A DNA stretch of 64,000 bases, from contig CAWDBS010000061.1 in the NCBI GenBank assembly GCA_963800415.1, positions 124,001-188,000 of the forward strand, given 5' to 3'. Both the position numbers and the translations under genes were made by a program. This stretch comes from Palsa-504 sp963800415. GTDB lineage: Bacteria > Actinomycetota > Actinomycetes > Streptosporangiales > Streptosporangiaceae. This document shows positions 37,433 through 47,600 of this stretch, in pieces (position 1 is the stretch's first letter; every line of letters begins with the position of its first letter). Below the pieces are notes generated by a model. It saw only the letters and a list, made by a program, of their open reading frames with translations, did not search any database and was not told the DNA's origin.

Positions 37433-38404
37433 TCAGCGCAGGAAATCCCTGAGGTGACGGAGCTGTCGTTCGACGTGCGCCATCGGCACGTCATGACCGG
37501 TGAACGGGTGCACCGAAATGTCCTTGCCCGCGGTGATCTCGTTATACGCGGCGAACACCGTGGACGGCGGGCAGACCGTATCCATCAGGCCCACGCTGAG
37601 CAGGCAGCGCCCGGTGATCCGGCGGGCCAGCAGGGCGCAGTCCACGTACCGCAGGGTGTCGAGCGCGGCCGGAATCAGGTCCACGTTGTGCGCGAGGAAC
37701 TCGGGCACCTCGGTGTACGGCGCGTCCGGCGCCAGCGTGATGCCGCGCTGGATATCGCACAGGAACGGCACGTCCGCGTGGCAGACCGCGATCGCCTGCG
37801 GGATCAGCGCGGCGCTGGCCAGTGCGAGCCCGCCACCCTGGCTGGTGCCGCTCACCGCGACCCGTGGCGCGCCGGTCAGCTCGCTGGCCGCCTCGACCGC
37901 CAGTACGGCGTCGGTGAACAAGCGGGTGTAGTAGTAGCTTTCTGGCTGGGCGATGCCCCTGGTCATCACCCGGGCGTTTTCCGGCCCGGCGGCCGGGTCG
38001 CCCTGGCGGTCGCCGGTGGCACCGGTGGTCCACCGGCCGCCCTGGCCCCGGGTGTCCATCACCAATACGGCGTAACCGAGAGCAGGCAGCAGCGCATGCT
38101 CGGCGGGCATGCCGCGCCCGCCGCCGTAGCCGATGAACTTCACCACGACCGGCGTGTGTCCGTCGGCTCCCGCGGGTTGCAGGTACCAGGCCCTGATGCG
38201 GTCGCCGCCCGCCCCGGAGAACTCCGTGTCGTACACCTCCACCGGCGCGTAAATATCGGCCTCGTACCTGGTCAGCACCGGCGGACTGGCCATGGCGCGG
38301 GCCTCGTCGAGGCGCAGCCGCCACCACCGGTCAAGGTCCGGCGGCTCCGCGGTATCCGTGCGATATTCACGCAACTGGTCCAATGGCAGGTCAAACCAGG
38401 GCAT
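37433..38404 (-). CDS. Acetyl-xylan esterase / cephalosporin-C deacetylase-like hydrolase
   Basis: 323 residues from the ATG that has a GGAGGG site 6 bases upstream. AXE1-type alpha/beta hydrolase: 'MPWFDLPLDQLREYRTDTAEPPDLDRWW' N-terminus, 'VVVKFIGYGGGRG' oxyanion region, 'MDTRGQGG', nucleophile 'AVSGTSQGGGLALA', acid Asp in 'SVGLMDTVCPPST' and His in 'HPFTGHDVP'. It deacetylates sugar or antibiotic esters. No signal peptide, so cytosolic. Divergent from the next gene. Confidence 0.93.
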   Translation of the reverse strand: MPWFDLPLDQLREYRTDTAEPPDLDRWWRLRLDEARAMASPPVLTRYEADIYAPVEVYDTEFSGAGGDRIRAWYLQPAGADGHTPVVVKFIGYGGGRGMPAEHALLPALGYAVLVMDTRGQGGRWTTGATGDRQGDPAAGPENARVMTRGIAQPESYYYTRLFTDAVLAVEAASELTGAPRVAVSGTSQGGGLALASAALIPQAIAVCHADVPFLCDIQRGITLAPDAPYTEVPEFLAHNVDLIPAALDTLRYVDCALLARRITGRCLLSVGLMDTVCPPSTVFAAYNEITAGKDISVHPFTGHDVPMAHVERQLRHLRDFLR

Positions 38405-38455
38405 TGGTCCCTCCGGCCAGTCAAGACGCCTGAATCTAGCCCTACCATTTTCCTT

Positions 38456-39367
38456 GTGACGGCGGATCCCGAGGCACAAGGTGACCAATGGCGCCGCGTG
38501 TCCGGGGTATACCGTAACCGGGGCCAGGACGACGGGATGCACGGTGACGGTATGTATGCCGACGAGACGGACGACAGTCGCCGGGGTCGCGGCGGCCGAG
38601 GCCGCCGCGCCGCCGCGATCCTCGCCCTGATCCTCGGTCTCGTCGGGCTCGCCGTTTCCGCGATCGGGGTGGCTGTCCAGATGCTGCCCAGGCATTTCAC
38701 CGCGAGTCAGCAACGCCAGATCGAGGCGTGGGAGGTCATGCGCCGCTGGCAGACGATGCCCGTCGGCCAGATCTTCCCGGCCTCGGTCTCCTACAAGCTT
38801 TCCGCCCAGACCCTCCAGGACGCGGCACCGCTCGACCTGGACGCGTTCCGTATCAGCATCGCGCCCCAGGAATCCGACTGCGCCAAGGCTGTGACCAGCT
38901 CGGCGGCCGGCGCGGTGCTGCGCAGGAACGGGTGCGAGGCGGTGCTCCGGGCGACCTACGTCGACGCCACCCGGAGCTACGTGATGACCATCGGCGTGGC
39001 CGTGCTGCCGAACGACACCGCGGCCGCCAGCGTCAACAGCGGGCTGACGCCGCCGCGGCTGGCCGCGGCGCACGCGGCGGGTCACGGCGGCCAGCTGCAG
39101 GCCGGCGTCCTGGTGGTCAGGTTCGGCGGCACCGGCGCCCGTCTTTACGACTACAACAGGCAGATCTCCAAGAGCTTCACGGCCGGCCCGTACGTCGTGA
39201 TGTACGCCGTCGGGTACGCGGACAGCCGGCCACGGGTACCGGTCTCCCGCGACAGCTACTCCGACGCCGAAATGACCAGCATGGCCGGAGGCGTCGCGCA
39301 TTCCGTCGCGCATGCGCTTGCCGCCCGCCCCGCCCCGCCGCGCTGCCCGGGAGCACCCGGATGCTGA
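38456..39367 (+). CDS. Single-pass membrane protein coupled to the mycosin-like protease
   Basis: About 303 residues from GTG 38456; ATG 38537 is an alternative. A charged cytoplasmic start ends in 'RRGRGGRGRRAAAILALILGLVGLAVSAIGVAV', one membrane helix. An external domain of about 220 residues has two Cys ('SDCAKAVTSS', 'RNGCEAVLRATYVD') and a pattern 'YVMTIGVAVLPNDTAA' and 'GPYVVMYAVGYADSRP'. Family not recognised. Its stop overlaps the protease ATG (ATGCTGA), which points to a joint function at the cell surface. Confidence 0.7.
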   Translation: MTADPEAQGDQWRRVSGVYRNRGQDDGMHGDGMYADETDDSRRGRGGRGRRAAAILALILGLVGLAVSAIGVAVQMLPRHFTASQQRQIEAWEVMRRWQTMPVGQIFPASVSYKLSAQTLQDAAPLDLDAFRISIAPQESDCAKAVTSSAAGAVLRRNGCEAVLRATYVDATRSYVMTIGVAVLPNDTAAASVNSGLTPPRLAAAHAAGHGGQLQAGVLVVRFGGTGARLYDYNRQISKSFTAGPYVVMYAVGYADSRPRVPVSRDSYSDAEMTSMAGGVAHSVAHALAARPAPPRCPGAPGC

Positions 39368-40649
39368 CATGGTGCCGGCTGGACCGGGACCGGCTGAACC
39401 AGAAATTGCGGCCCGGGCTCGCCTTGCTGGCCGCGGTCGGCGTGGTCTCGCTGGCCATCCTGCCCGGCCCGGCCGCCGCGGCCGTGCGGCAGGAAAGCGG
39501 GCAGCTGGCGCCCTCGGCCGCCGCCGATAGCATCCGGGGTAACCAGAACTGGGTGCTGACCATGCTCAACGCCGAAGCGGCCTGGTCGGTGACCAGGGGC
39601 GCCGGGGTGACCGTCGCGGTGATCGACAGCGGGGTGAACCCGGACGTCAGCGACCTGTTTGGATCGGTCACCACCGGTCCCGACTACACCGGCGTGACCA
39701 CCAGCCCAGCCAGCAAGGACTGGGGTGTGCACGGCACCTGGATGGCGTCGCTGATCGCCGGGCACGGGCACGGCGAGGGCCTCAGCGGGGTCATCGGCAT
39801 CGCGCCGCAGGCGCGTATCCTCTCGATTAGGGTGATCCCCGATCGCGCCGACCCGCATTACCGCCACTACGAGCGGGAGCGGGAGACCGTCATCCAGCAG
39901 TCGCTGGCCGACGGGATCGGCTACGCGGTGGCGCACGGCGCGCAGGTCATCAGCATGTCGATCGGCTACAGCACGCCGAGCGGCGCGGTCCGGGCGGAGC
40001 TGCAGCAGGCCTATGACCACGGAGTGGTGGTCATCGCCTCCGCCGGGAACTCGGGCGGCCCGGCAGGCTCGAGCCGGGCCGGCCAGGTGCCCTACTCCTT
40101 CCCCGCGAACTACCCGGGCGTGATCAGCGTCGGCGCGGTCGACGTCAACGGAGCGGTGGCCGGCTTCTCCAGCGAGAACCTCTCCGTCCAGGTGGCGGCG
40201 CCCGGGGTGCTGGTGCCTGCCCAGGGCCGGGACGGGCAGTACTGGTGGGTCAGCGGCACCAGCCCGGCCTGTGCGCTGGTGGCCGGGGTGGCCGCCCTGA
40301 TCAAGTCCAGGTATCCGGACCTCGCGCCCGACCTGGTGGCCAGCGCGCTGACCTCGACGACCACGGACCGGCCGCCGGCGGCTACGACAGCCAGGTGGGT
40401 TTCGGCATCGTGGACGCGGCTGCCGCCCTGACCATGGCCGGGAGACTGGCGGGCGCCCGGCCCGCGGAGACCAGCGTCAAGGCCACCGTCAAGTATCACG
40501 GCGCGCTCGCGCAGGAGCCGGTCCGCCCGCGCGGTTCGGGCCCGCTCGTCCTGTTCGCGCTGCTCGCGCTGACCTCGCTGGTGCTGATCGCCGTGGCCGG
40601 GACCCGGCTGGCCGTGCTCCGGCGCTCAGCGGACCGGGCGAACCGGTGA
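39361..40649 (+). CDS. Mycosin-like subtilisin-family serine protease, apparent frameshift
   Basis: About 429 residues when reconstructed. It has a signal peptide ('LALLAAVGVVSLAILPGPAAAA'), a subtilase domain with the Asp motif 'VTVAVIDSGVNPD', the His motif 'WGVHGTWMASLIAGHG', 'GVVVIASAGNSGGP' and the Ser motif 'VSGTSPACALVAGVAALI'. Near 40370 one base is missing. The next frame supplies the natural end 'GGYDSQVGFGIVDAAAALT' and a C-terminal membrane helix ('LVLFALLALTSLVLIAVAG'). This layout is that of the type VII secretion mycosins, but no ecc or WXG100 gene lies nearby. Confidence 0.88.
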
Positions 40650-40984
40650 CGCGCGGCGACGGCGACGGATCGCCGCCGGTCGACGACTTCGCCAGCCATG
40701 TGCTGGATGTGGTGGACTCGATCCCGCCCGGCTGGGTGATGTCCTACGGCGACATCGCCGAGTACCTGGCCATCGGGCGAGGACCACGCCAGGTCGGCCG
40801 GGTGATGGCCGTCTACGGCAGCGCGGTGGCGTGGTGGCGGGTGATTCACGCCGACGGTACCCCCGCCCCCGGGCACGACAGCGTGGCGCTCCAGCACTAC
40901 CTAGCCGAAGGCACCCCGCTCCGCTCGGCCCGCCCGCCCGTCCGGGTCGACATGCGCCGCGCCCGCTGGCCCGGTACCCCCTAG
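40646..40984 (+). CDS. Alkyltransferase-like (ATL/MGMT-fold) DNA-binding protein
   Basis: 112 residues, the DNA-binding domain of O6-alkylguanine transferases: 'IPPGWVMSYGDIAEYLAIGRGPRQVGRVMAVYG' with the helix-turn-helix and Arg finger. Where true MGMT has the alkyl-accepting Cys in 'PCHRV', this protein reads 'AWWRVI'. It therefore cannot accept alkyl groups and is of the ATL type, which binds O6-alkylguanine and hands it to nucleotide excision repair. The GTG start overlaps the protease stop. The neighbourhood (ATL then adnB-adnA) matches that around Mycobacterium Rv3204-Rv3201c. Confidence 0.88.
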   Translation: MTRGDGDGSPPVDDFASHVLDVVDSIPPGWVMSYGDIAEYLAIGRGPRQVGRVMAVYGSAVAWWRVIHADGTPAPGHDSVALQHYLAEGTPLRSARPPVRVDMRRARWPGTP

Positions 40985-40997
40985 GCATCACCACGAC

Positions 40998-41090
40998 GCT
41001 GTCACATCATGCCGGCTACTACCGGCACGCTGTCACATCATGCCGGCTCCTACCGGCACGCTGTCACATCATGCCGGCCACGCCCGGGAC
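40998..41090. repeat. Three tandem copies of a 31-base repeat
   Basis: Units start at 40998, 41029 and 41060 with GCTGTCACATCATGCCGGC. The first two are complete and nearly identical (one base differs), and the third diverges at its end. Each can fold as GCCGG / CCGGC around CTACTA. Confidence 0.9.
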
Positions 41091-41173
41091 CGTCACGCGG
41101 CCGTCGTGAGGCTGGCGGGGTTTCTGGGGCAGTCGGGTCGCGCGGTGACGGGGCGGAACCAAGTCCCCGCACC

Positions 41174-41296
41174 CGCTCCGCATAACGCCCGGTACCCGCT
41201 CCGCATAACGCCCGGTACCCGCTCCGCATAACGCCCGGTACCCGCTCCGCATAACGCCCGGTACCCGCTCCGCATAACGCCCGGTACCCGCTGCGG
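41174..41296. repeat. Five tandem copies of a 23-base repeat
   Basis: Units of period 23, each containing CGCTCCGCATAACGCCCGG followed by TACC, start at 41174, 41197, 41220, 41243 and 41266. A broken sixth copy starts at 41289. The copies are identical, which implies recent expansion. There are no spacers, so it is not a CRISPR. It lies 76 bases before the adnB start. Confidence 0.93.
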
Positions 41297-41371
41297 AACC
41301 CCGCCGCGACACGCTGGCTGTTCCCCGGATCAGCCGTGAAATGTCAGTGCCGTCTGCTGGAATCGGTACTG

Positions 41372-44300
41372 ATGGACCAAGCCCACGCACCCGCGTACCG
41401 CCTCGTCCGCCGGCCCCTGGCGGCGGACAAGGCGCCGCGCCTGGACCAGGCGCAGCAGCAGGTGGTGGACCACGCGGGCGGCCCGCTGCTGGTGCTGGCC
41501 GGACCCGGTACCGGCAAGACGACCACGATCGTGGCCGCGGTAGCCGACCGTATCGAGCGGCGCGGCATTTCTCCCGAGCGGATCTTGGTTCTCACGTTCA
41601 GCCGTAAGGCGGCGGCCGAGTTGCGCGAGCGCATCACCGCCCGGCTGTGCCGGACCACCCGCGAGCCGCTGGCGGTGACCTTCCACAGCTATGCCTACGC
41701 GCTGGCGCGCCGTGAGTTCGTGCTGGCCGGCGACGAGCCGCCGCGGCTGCTCTCCGCGCCCGAGCAGCTCCTCGAGGTGCGCCGCATGCTGCGCGGCGAG
41801 GCCCAGGACGGCGGCGCCCGCTGGCCGGAGCGGCTGCGGCCGGCCCTGGCCACCCGGGGGTTCGCCGAGGAGGTGCGCGACCTGCTGCTGCGCGCGGCCG
41901 AGCGCGGCCTGGACGGCCGGGGGCTGCGCCAGCTGGGCAAGCACCGGGACCGCGACGACTGGATGGCGGCCGCCGCGTTCCTGGACCGGTACGCGGCGCG
42001 CTTCGACCTCGCGCCGGTCCCGGCCTACGACTACGCGGAGATCGTCCGCATCGCCGCCGCCCTGCTCGGCCGCGAGGAGACCAGGCAGCGCGAGCGCGGC
42101 GCCTACGACGTGGTGCTGGTCGACGAGTACCAGGACAGCGACCCGGCCCAGGAGTCGCTGCTGATGGCGCTGGCCGGGGATGGCCGCGAGCTGATCGCGG
42201 TCGGCGACCCGGACCAGTCCATCTACGCGTTCCGCGGGGCGGACGTGCGCGCGCTCACCGAGTTCCCGGACCGGTTCCGGACCGCGGCCGGCCAGCCGGC
42301 GCCGGTGGTGGCGCTGCGCGCCTGCCGCCGCAGCGGCCCGGTCCTGCTGGCCGCGTCCCGCCGGGTGGCCCGCCGGCTGCCCGCAGCCCCGGCCGCGCCC
42401 GCCGCCCCAAGGCGCCCCGGCCCAAGGCGCCCCGGCCCAAGGCGCCCCGGCCCAAGGCGCCCCCGCCCCAGGCGCCCCGGCCCACCGTAGCTCGGGCACC
42501 CACCGTGACCTGGTTCCGGTGCCCGGCGCCCCGCCCGGCGAGATCCGCATCCTGGTGGCGGACAGCTCGACCCAGGAAGCCGCGCTGGTCGCCGACACGC
42601 TGCGCCGCGCTCACCTGGCCGACGGGGTGCCCTGGTCCTCGATGGCCGTCCTGGTGCGCTCGGCAGCCCGGCAGGTGCCGCTGCTGCGGCGGGCGCTGAC
42701 CGCGGCCAACGTCCCGGTCGCCGTGGCCGGGGACGAGCTGCCGCTGGCCGACGAGCCCGGCACCCGGCCGCTGCTGATGCTGCTGCGCTGCGCGCTGCGC
42801 CCGGCCGAGCTGGACGAGCAGACTGCCGCCGAGCTCCTCTGCGGCCCGCTCGGCGGCACCGACGCCCTCGGGCTGCGCCGCCTGCGCCGGTCGCTGCATC
42901 TGCTGGCGGACGCAGATCCGGAGAACCCGAAGAACACCGACATGCTCGCGCACGCCCTGCTCGACCCGCGGGACCTGGCCGTGGTCCCGGACCGGGTGGC
43001 CGGGCCGGCCCGGCGCGCCGCCGGGCTGCTCGCCACGGCCAGGGACGCCATCAAGAAAGGCGGCAGCGCCGAGGACGTGCTCTGGGCCATCTGGGACGCC
43101 TCTGGCCTGGCGGCGCAGTGGCAGCAGGTCAGCGCGGCGGGCGGCCCGGCGGGCGCGGCCGCCGACCGGGACCTGGACGCGGTGCTGGCCCTGTTCGACA
43201 AGGCCGGGCACTTCGCCGACACCATGCCGCCGGGCGTGCCCGGCCTGTTCGCCGACAGCCTGGCCGGGCAGGAGATCGCCGGTGACACCCTGGCCGAGCG
43301 GGCCGTCCGGGAGGACTGCGTCCGCATCCTGACCGCGCACCGGTCCAAGGGCCTGGAGTGGGACGTCGTGGTGGTCGCGGGCGTCCAGGAGGAGACCTGG
43401 CCGGACCTGCGGATGCGCGGGTCCCTGCTCGGCGCCGGTGAACTGGCCGAGGCGGTGCACGCGGGTCGCCCTGACCTCGGGCCGGGCAGCGGCATCGGCG
43501 CCGACGTGGACGCCGCCATGCTGTCCGCCAAGCTGCTGGCCGAGGAACGCCGGCTGTTCTACGTGGCGGTCACCCGGGCCCGGCGGCGGCTCATCGTCAC
43601 CGCGGCGGGCGGCGACACAGTGTCCAATTCGGCTGGCGACCAGCGCCCGTCCCGGTTCCTGACCGAGCTGGCGGGCGACGACATCGGTGTCGAACGGGTC
43701 GCCGAGACGCACGGCGGGCACCGCTGGCTGTCCATGCCCGCGCTGGTCGCCGACCTGCGCCGGGCCGCGTCCGACACCGCCCGCCCGCCCGCCGTCCGGC
43801 AGGCCGCGGCGGTGCAGCTGGCGCGGCTGGCCGCCGCCGGGGTCCGCGCGGCGCACCCGCGGGAGTGGTATGCGCTGACCGAGCTGTCCGACGCCGGCCC
43901 GATCGTGACCGGCGGGGAGGCGGTCCGGCTGTCCCCCTCCCAGGTCGAGTCGTTCACCCGGTGCGGGCTGCGCTGGCTGCTCGAGGCCGCGGTCGGCGCG
44001 GGGCGGTCGGACGTCCTGCGCCACCTGGGCACGGTGATCCACGCGGCCGCCGTACTGGCTGCCGACGGTGCCACCGAACGGGCCGTGGCTGATCGCATCG
44101 ATGAAATCTGGCATCATCTCGACTTCGGGAGCGCCTGGTACAGCGCCAAGCAGCGGGCGCTGGCCGAGCGCATGGTGCGCCGGTTCCTCGACTGGCACGC
44201 CGCGAACCCGCGCAACCTGGTCGCGGTGGAGCAGGCCCTCAAGGTCCGGGTCGGCCAGGTGGAGATCACCGGGCGGGTGGACCGGCTGGAATCGGACGAT

Positions 44301-44681
44301 CAGGGTCGCGCCGTCGTCGTCGACCTGAAGACCGGCGGCAGCGCGCCGCGCGAGGACGAGCTCGGCCGGCACCCGCAGCTCGGCGTCTACCAGCTGGCCG
44401 TGCTGCTCGGCGCGTTCGAGCGGTTCGGCCTGGCCGAGCCGGGCGGTGCCGAGCTCGTCCAGGTCGGCAAGGCGGCCGGAGTGACGCTGCGGGCCAAGGT
44501 GCAGCGGCAGGGCGCGCTGGCCGAGGACGACGAACCGGGCTGGGCCAAGGACCTGGTGGAGACCGTCGCGGCCGGCATGGCCGGGCCTGTCTTCCAGGCC
44601 CGGGTGAATCCCGGCTGCCGCACCTGCCCGGTCGCCTCCTGCTGCCCGGTCAACCCGGAGGGCGAGCAGGTGACCCCGTGA
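41372..44681 (+). CDS. adnB: AdnB-type helicase-nuclease subunit, apparent frameshift
   Basis: About 1100 residues. UvrD-like helicase with Walker A 'LAGPGTGKTTT' (residues 43-51), 'VVLVDEYQDSDPAQE' and 'AVGDPDQSIYAFRGADVR'; motif VI 'FYVAVTRARRRL'. The C-terminal RecB-family nuclease has 'VVVDLKTGG', and the iron-sulfur cysteines are 'FTRCGLRWLLEA' with 'NPGCRTCPVASCCP'. At 42404-42408 an extra C shifts the frame just before 15-base repeats. The second frame reads 'QGAPAQGAPA' through to 'HRDLVPVPGAPPGEIRIL'. It works with AdnA in double-strand-break end resection. ATG at 41372 precedes the conserved 'RLVRRPLAADKAPRLDQAQ'. Confidence 0.9.
42409..42484. repeat. 15-base tandem repeats in the adnB linker
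   Basis: About five units of AAGGCGCCCCGGCCC, the last ones diverged. They encode QGAPA in the restored frame and lie directly after the apparent frameshift. Confidence 0.85.
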
Positions 44682-47600
44682 CCCGGCCCGGCCCGGCCCC
44701 CATCGGACCAGCGCAGCTGGCCCGGCTGCTACGGCTACCCGAGCCGACGCCGGAGCAGGCAGCGGTGATCTCGGCGCCGCTCGGCCCGCTGGCGGTGATC
44801 GCGGGCGCGGGCTCGGGCAAGAGCGAGACGATGGCGGCGCGGCTGGTCTGGCTGGTCGCCAACGGGATGGTCCGCCCGGACCGGGTGCTCGGCCTCACCT
44901 TCACCAGGAAGGCCGCGGCCGAGTTCGCCGACCGGGTGCGCTCCCGGCTGGAGCGACTGCGCCGTGCGGGCCTCGGGGCCACCAAGCCTCCCAGCGCGGC
45001 CGAGGCCGCCGGGTCCGAGGACCCGTTCGGCGGGGACCCGGTGATCGGCACCTACCACGCCTACGCGGGGCGGCTGGTCAGCGACAACGCCCTGCGCGAA
45101 GGGCTCGAGCCGTCCATGCGGCTGATCACCCCCGCGCTGTCCTGGCAGCTCGCGGCGCAGATCGTGGCCGCCTACGACGGGCCGATGGACGAGATCATCT
45201 GGACACCGCAGACGGTCACCGCCGCCGTGCTCGAACTGGCCGGCGACCTGTCCGAGCACCTGCGCGACACCGCGGACGTCACCGCCGTGGGGCTGTGGCT
45301 CACCGCCGAGCATGATGCGCTGCCGGGGCGGATACCGGTGGCCGTTCGGAAGATAATCTCCACCCAGCGCGCCCGGGAGCAGCTTCTGCCGCTGGTCGGC
45401 CGGTACGCGGCGGCCAAGGCGGCGCGCGAGGTGCTCGACCACGGGGACCAGGTGGCGCTGGCGGCCCGGATCGCCAGCCGGCACCCGGAGGTCGGCGCGG
45501 CCGAGCGCGCCCGCTACCAGGTGGTCCTGCTCGACGAGTACCAGGACACCAGCCACGCCCAGCTGGTGCTGCTGCGGGCGCTGTTCGGCGGCGGGCATCC
45601 GGTGACCGCGGTCGGTGACCCGTGCCAGTCCATCTACGGCTGGCGCGGCGCGAGCGCGGGCAACCTGCGCCGGTTCACCGCCGACTTCCCGGTGGTGGCC
45701 CGGGTCCGGCCGTTCGGGGCCTCGGCGCCCTCGGGTCCGGCCCCGGTGCTCCAGCTGTCCACCAGCTTCCGCAACTCCGCGCAGGTGCTCGACGCGGCCG
45801 CGGCCATTCAGGAGGAACTGCGGTACGAGGCGCCCGACGTGCCCCGGCTGACCTCCGCGCCGGATCGGTCCGCGCGGGGCACGGTAGCGTGCGCCCTGCT
45901 TGAGACGATCCTGGACGAGGCCGAGTGGGTGGCCGCGCAGGCCGCCGTGCTGCTGGCCGGCGAGCCCGGCTGCGCGCCCGACGGGCAGCCCTGGCCCCAG
46001 CCCCCGAGTCCGGAGCGGCGCGCGACCGGGGTGCGGCCGTCGGACATCGCCGTGCTATGCCGGAAGCGGTCGCAGTTCGTGCCGCTGCGGCACGCCCTGG
46101 AGGCCCGCGGCATCCCGGTCGAGGTGGTGGGGCTCGGCGGGCTGCTCGCGGTGCCCGAGGTGCAGGACGTGGTGGCGACGCTGCGGGTGCTGCACGACGC
46201 GGGCGCCTCCGACGCGCTGGCCCGGCTGCTCACCGGGCCGCGCTGGCGGATCGGACCGCGCGACCTGGTCGCGCTCGGCCGCCGCGCCCGGGCGCTGGCC
46301 CGCGGCGAGGGCGACGGCCGGGCGCCCACCGCCGAGCCGCCGGGCCCGCCCGGCCAGGACCCCCCGGGCCAGGACCCCCCGGGCCAGGACCCCCGGGCCA
46401 GGACCCCCCGGGCCAGGACGCCCCCGGGCCAGGACGCCTCGGACGCGCTCGCCGAGGCCATCACCGACCTCACCGCGGAGACCGGCAGCCTGGTCGAGGC
46501 GCTCGACGACCTGGGCGAACCCGGCGGCTACTCACGGGCCGGCTACGCGCGGATGCACGCGCTGGCCGGTGAGCTGCGGCGGCTGCGCGCGCACATCGGG
46601 CGGCCGCTCGCCGACCTGACCGCGGAGGCGGAGCGCGTGCTCGGCCTGGACATCGAGGTCGCCGCGCGGCCCGGGGTCGACCCGGTCGCGGCGCGCGCCG
46701 ACCTGGACGCCTTCACCGACGTGGCGGACGCGTTCACCGGCGAAGGGTCCGAGCCGACCCTCGGCGCGTTTCTGGCCTACCTGACCGCGGCCCAGCAGGA
46801 GGAGTTCGGCCTGGAGACCGGGCGGGTCGGCGAGTCGGACTCGGTCAAGCTGCTGACCGTGCACGCGGCTAAGGGCCTGCAGTGGCCGGCCGTGTTCGTG
46901 CCCGGCCTGGCGGTGGGGGAGCGGTCGCAGGTGTTCCCGGCCCGGCCCCGGGTGTCCACCCGGTGGACGGACAACCCGCGGCTGATCCCGTTCGGCCTGC
47001 GCGGGGACGCGGGCGACCTGCCCGAGCTCCTCGGGCTCGACGCCGCCTCGCTGGAGGCCTTCGGCGAGGCGTGCGCGGCCCGCGACCTGTCCGAGGAGCG
47101 CCGCCTGATGTACGTGGCGGCCACCCGGGCGGCGTTCTGGCTGGGCTGCTCGGGCTACTGGTGGGGCGAGGGCGGCAGCAGCCGCCTCGGGCCCTCGCCG
47201 TTCCTGGAGGAGGTCCGCCGGTCCGGCGTGGCCCAGGTCTCGGCCTGGGCGCCCGCCCCCGAACCCGACGCGGAGAACCCGCTGCTCGCCGAGGTGGACG
47301 CGGCGGACTGGCCGGCCACCCCGGCGGGGCGGCACTACCAGGCCGTCCGGGAGGCCGCGTCCCTGGTGGAAGGAGTGCTAGCCGGGCGGACGAGCCCTCC
47401 AGAGCCCCCCTTGAGCCAACCGGATCGGGACCTGGTGGCGGCGTGGGACCGGGACGCCGGGCTGTTGCTGGCCGAGCGGGCCCAGCGCCGCGGCGACGGC
47501 GCGACCCAGGTGGTGCTGCCCGCCCGGCTGTCGGTGTCGTCGCTGGTGTCGCTGGCCCGGGACCCGGCCGAGCTCGCCCGGCAGGTCCGCCGCCCCATGC

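Noticed and set aside
38456..40649. Part of a type VII secretion locus
   Set aside because: No EccB, EccC, EccD, EccE or WXG100-type gene occurs in the flanking 10 kb; only the mycosin-like protease is present.
41174..41296. CRISPR-like array
   Set aside because: Units abut with no spacers and are only 23 bases long; these are simple tandem repeats.
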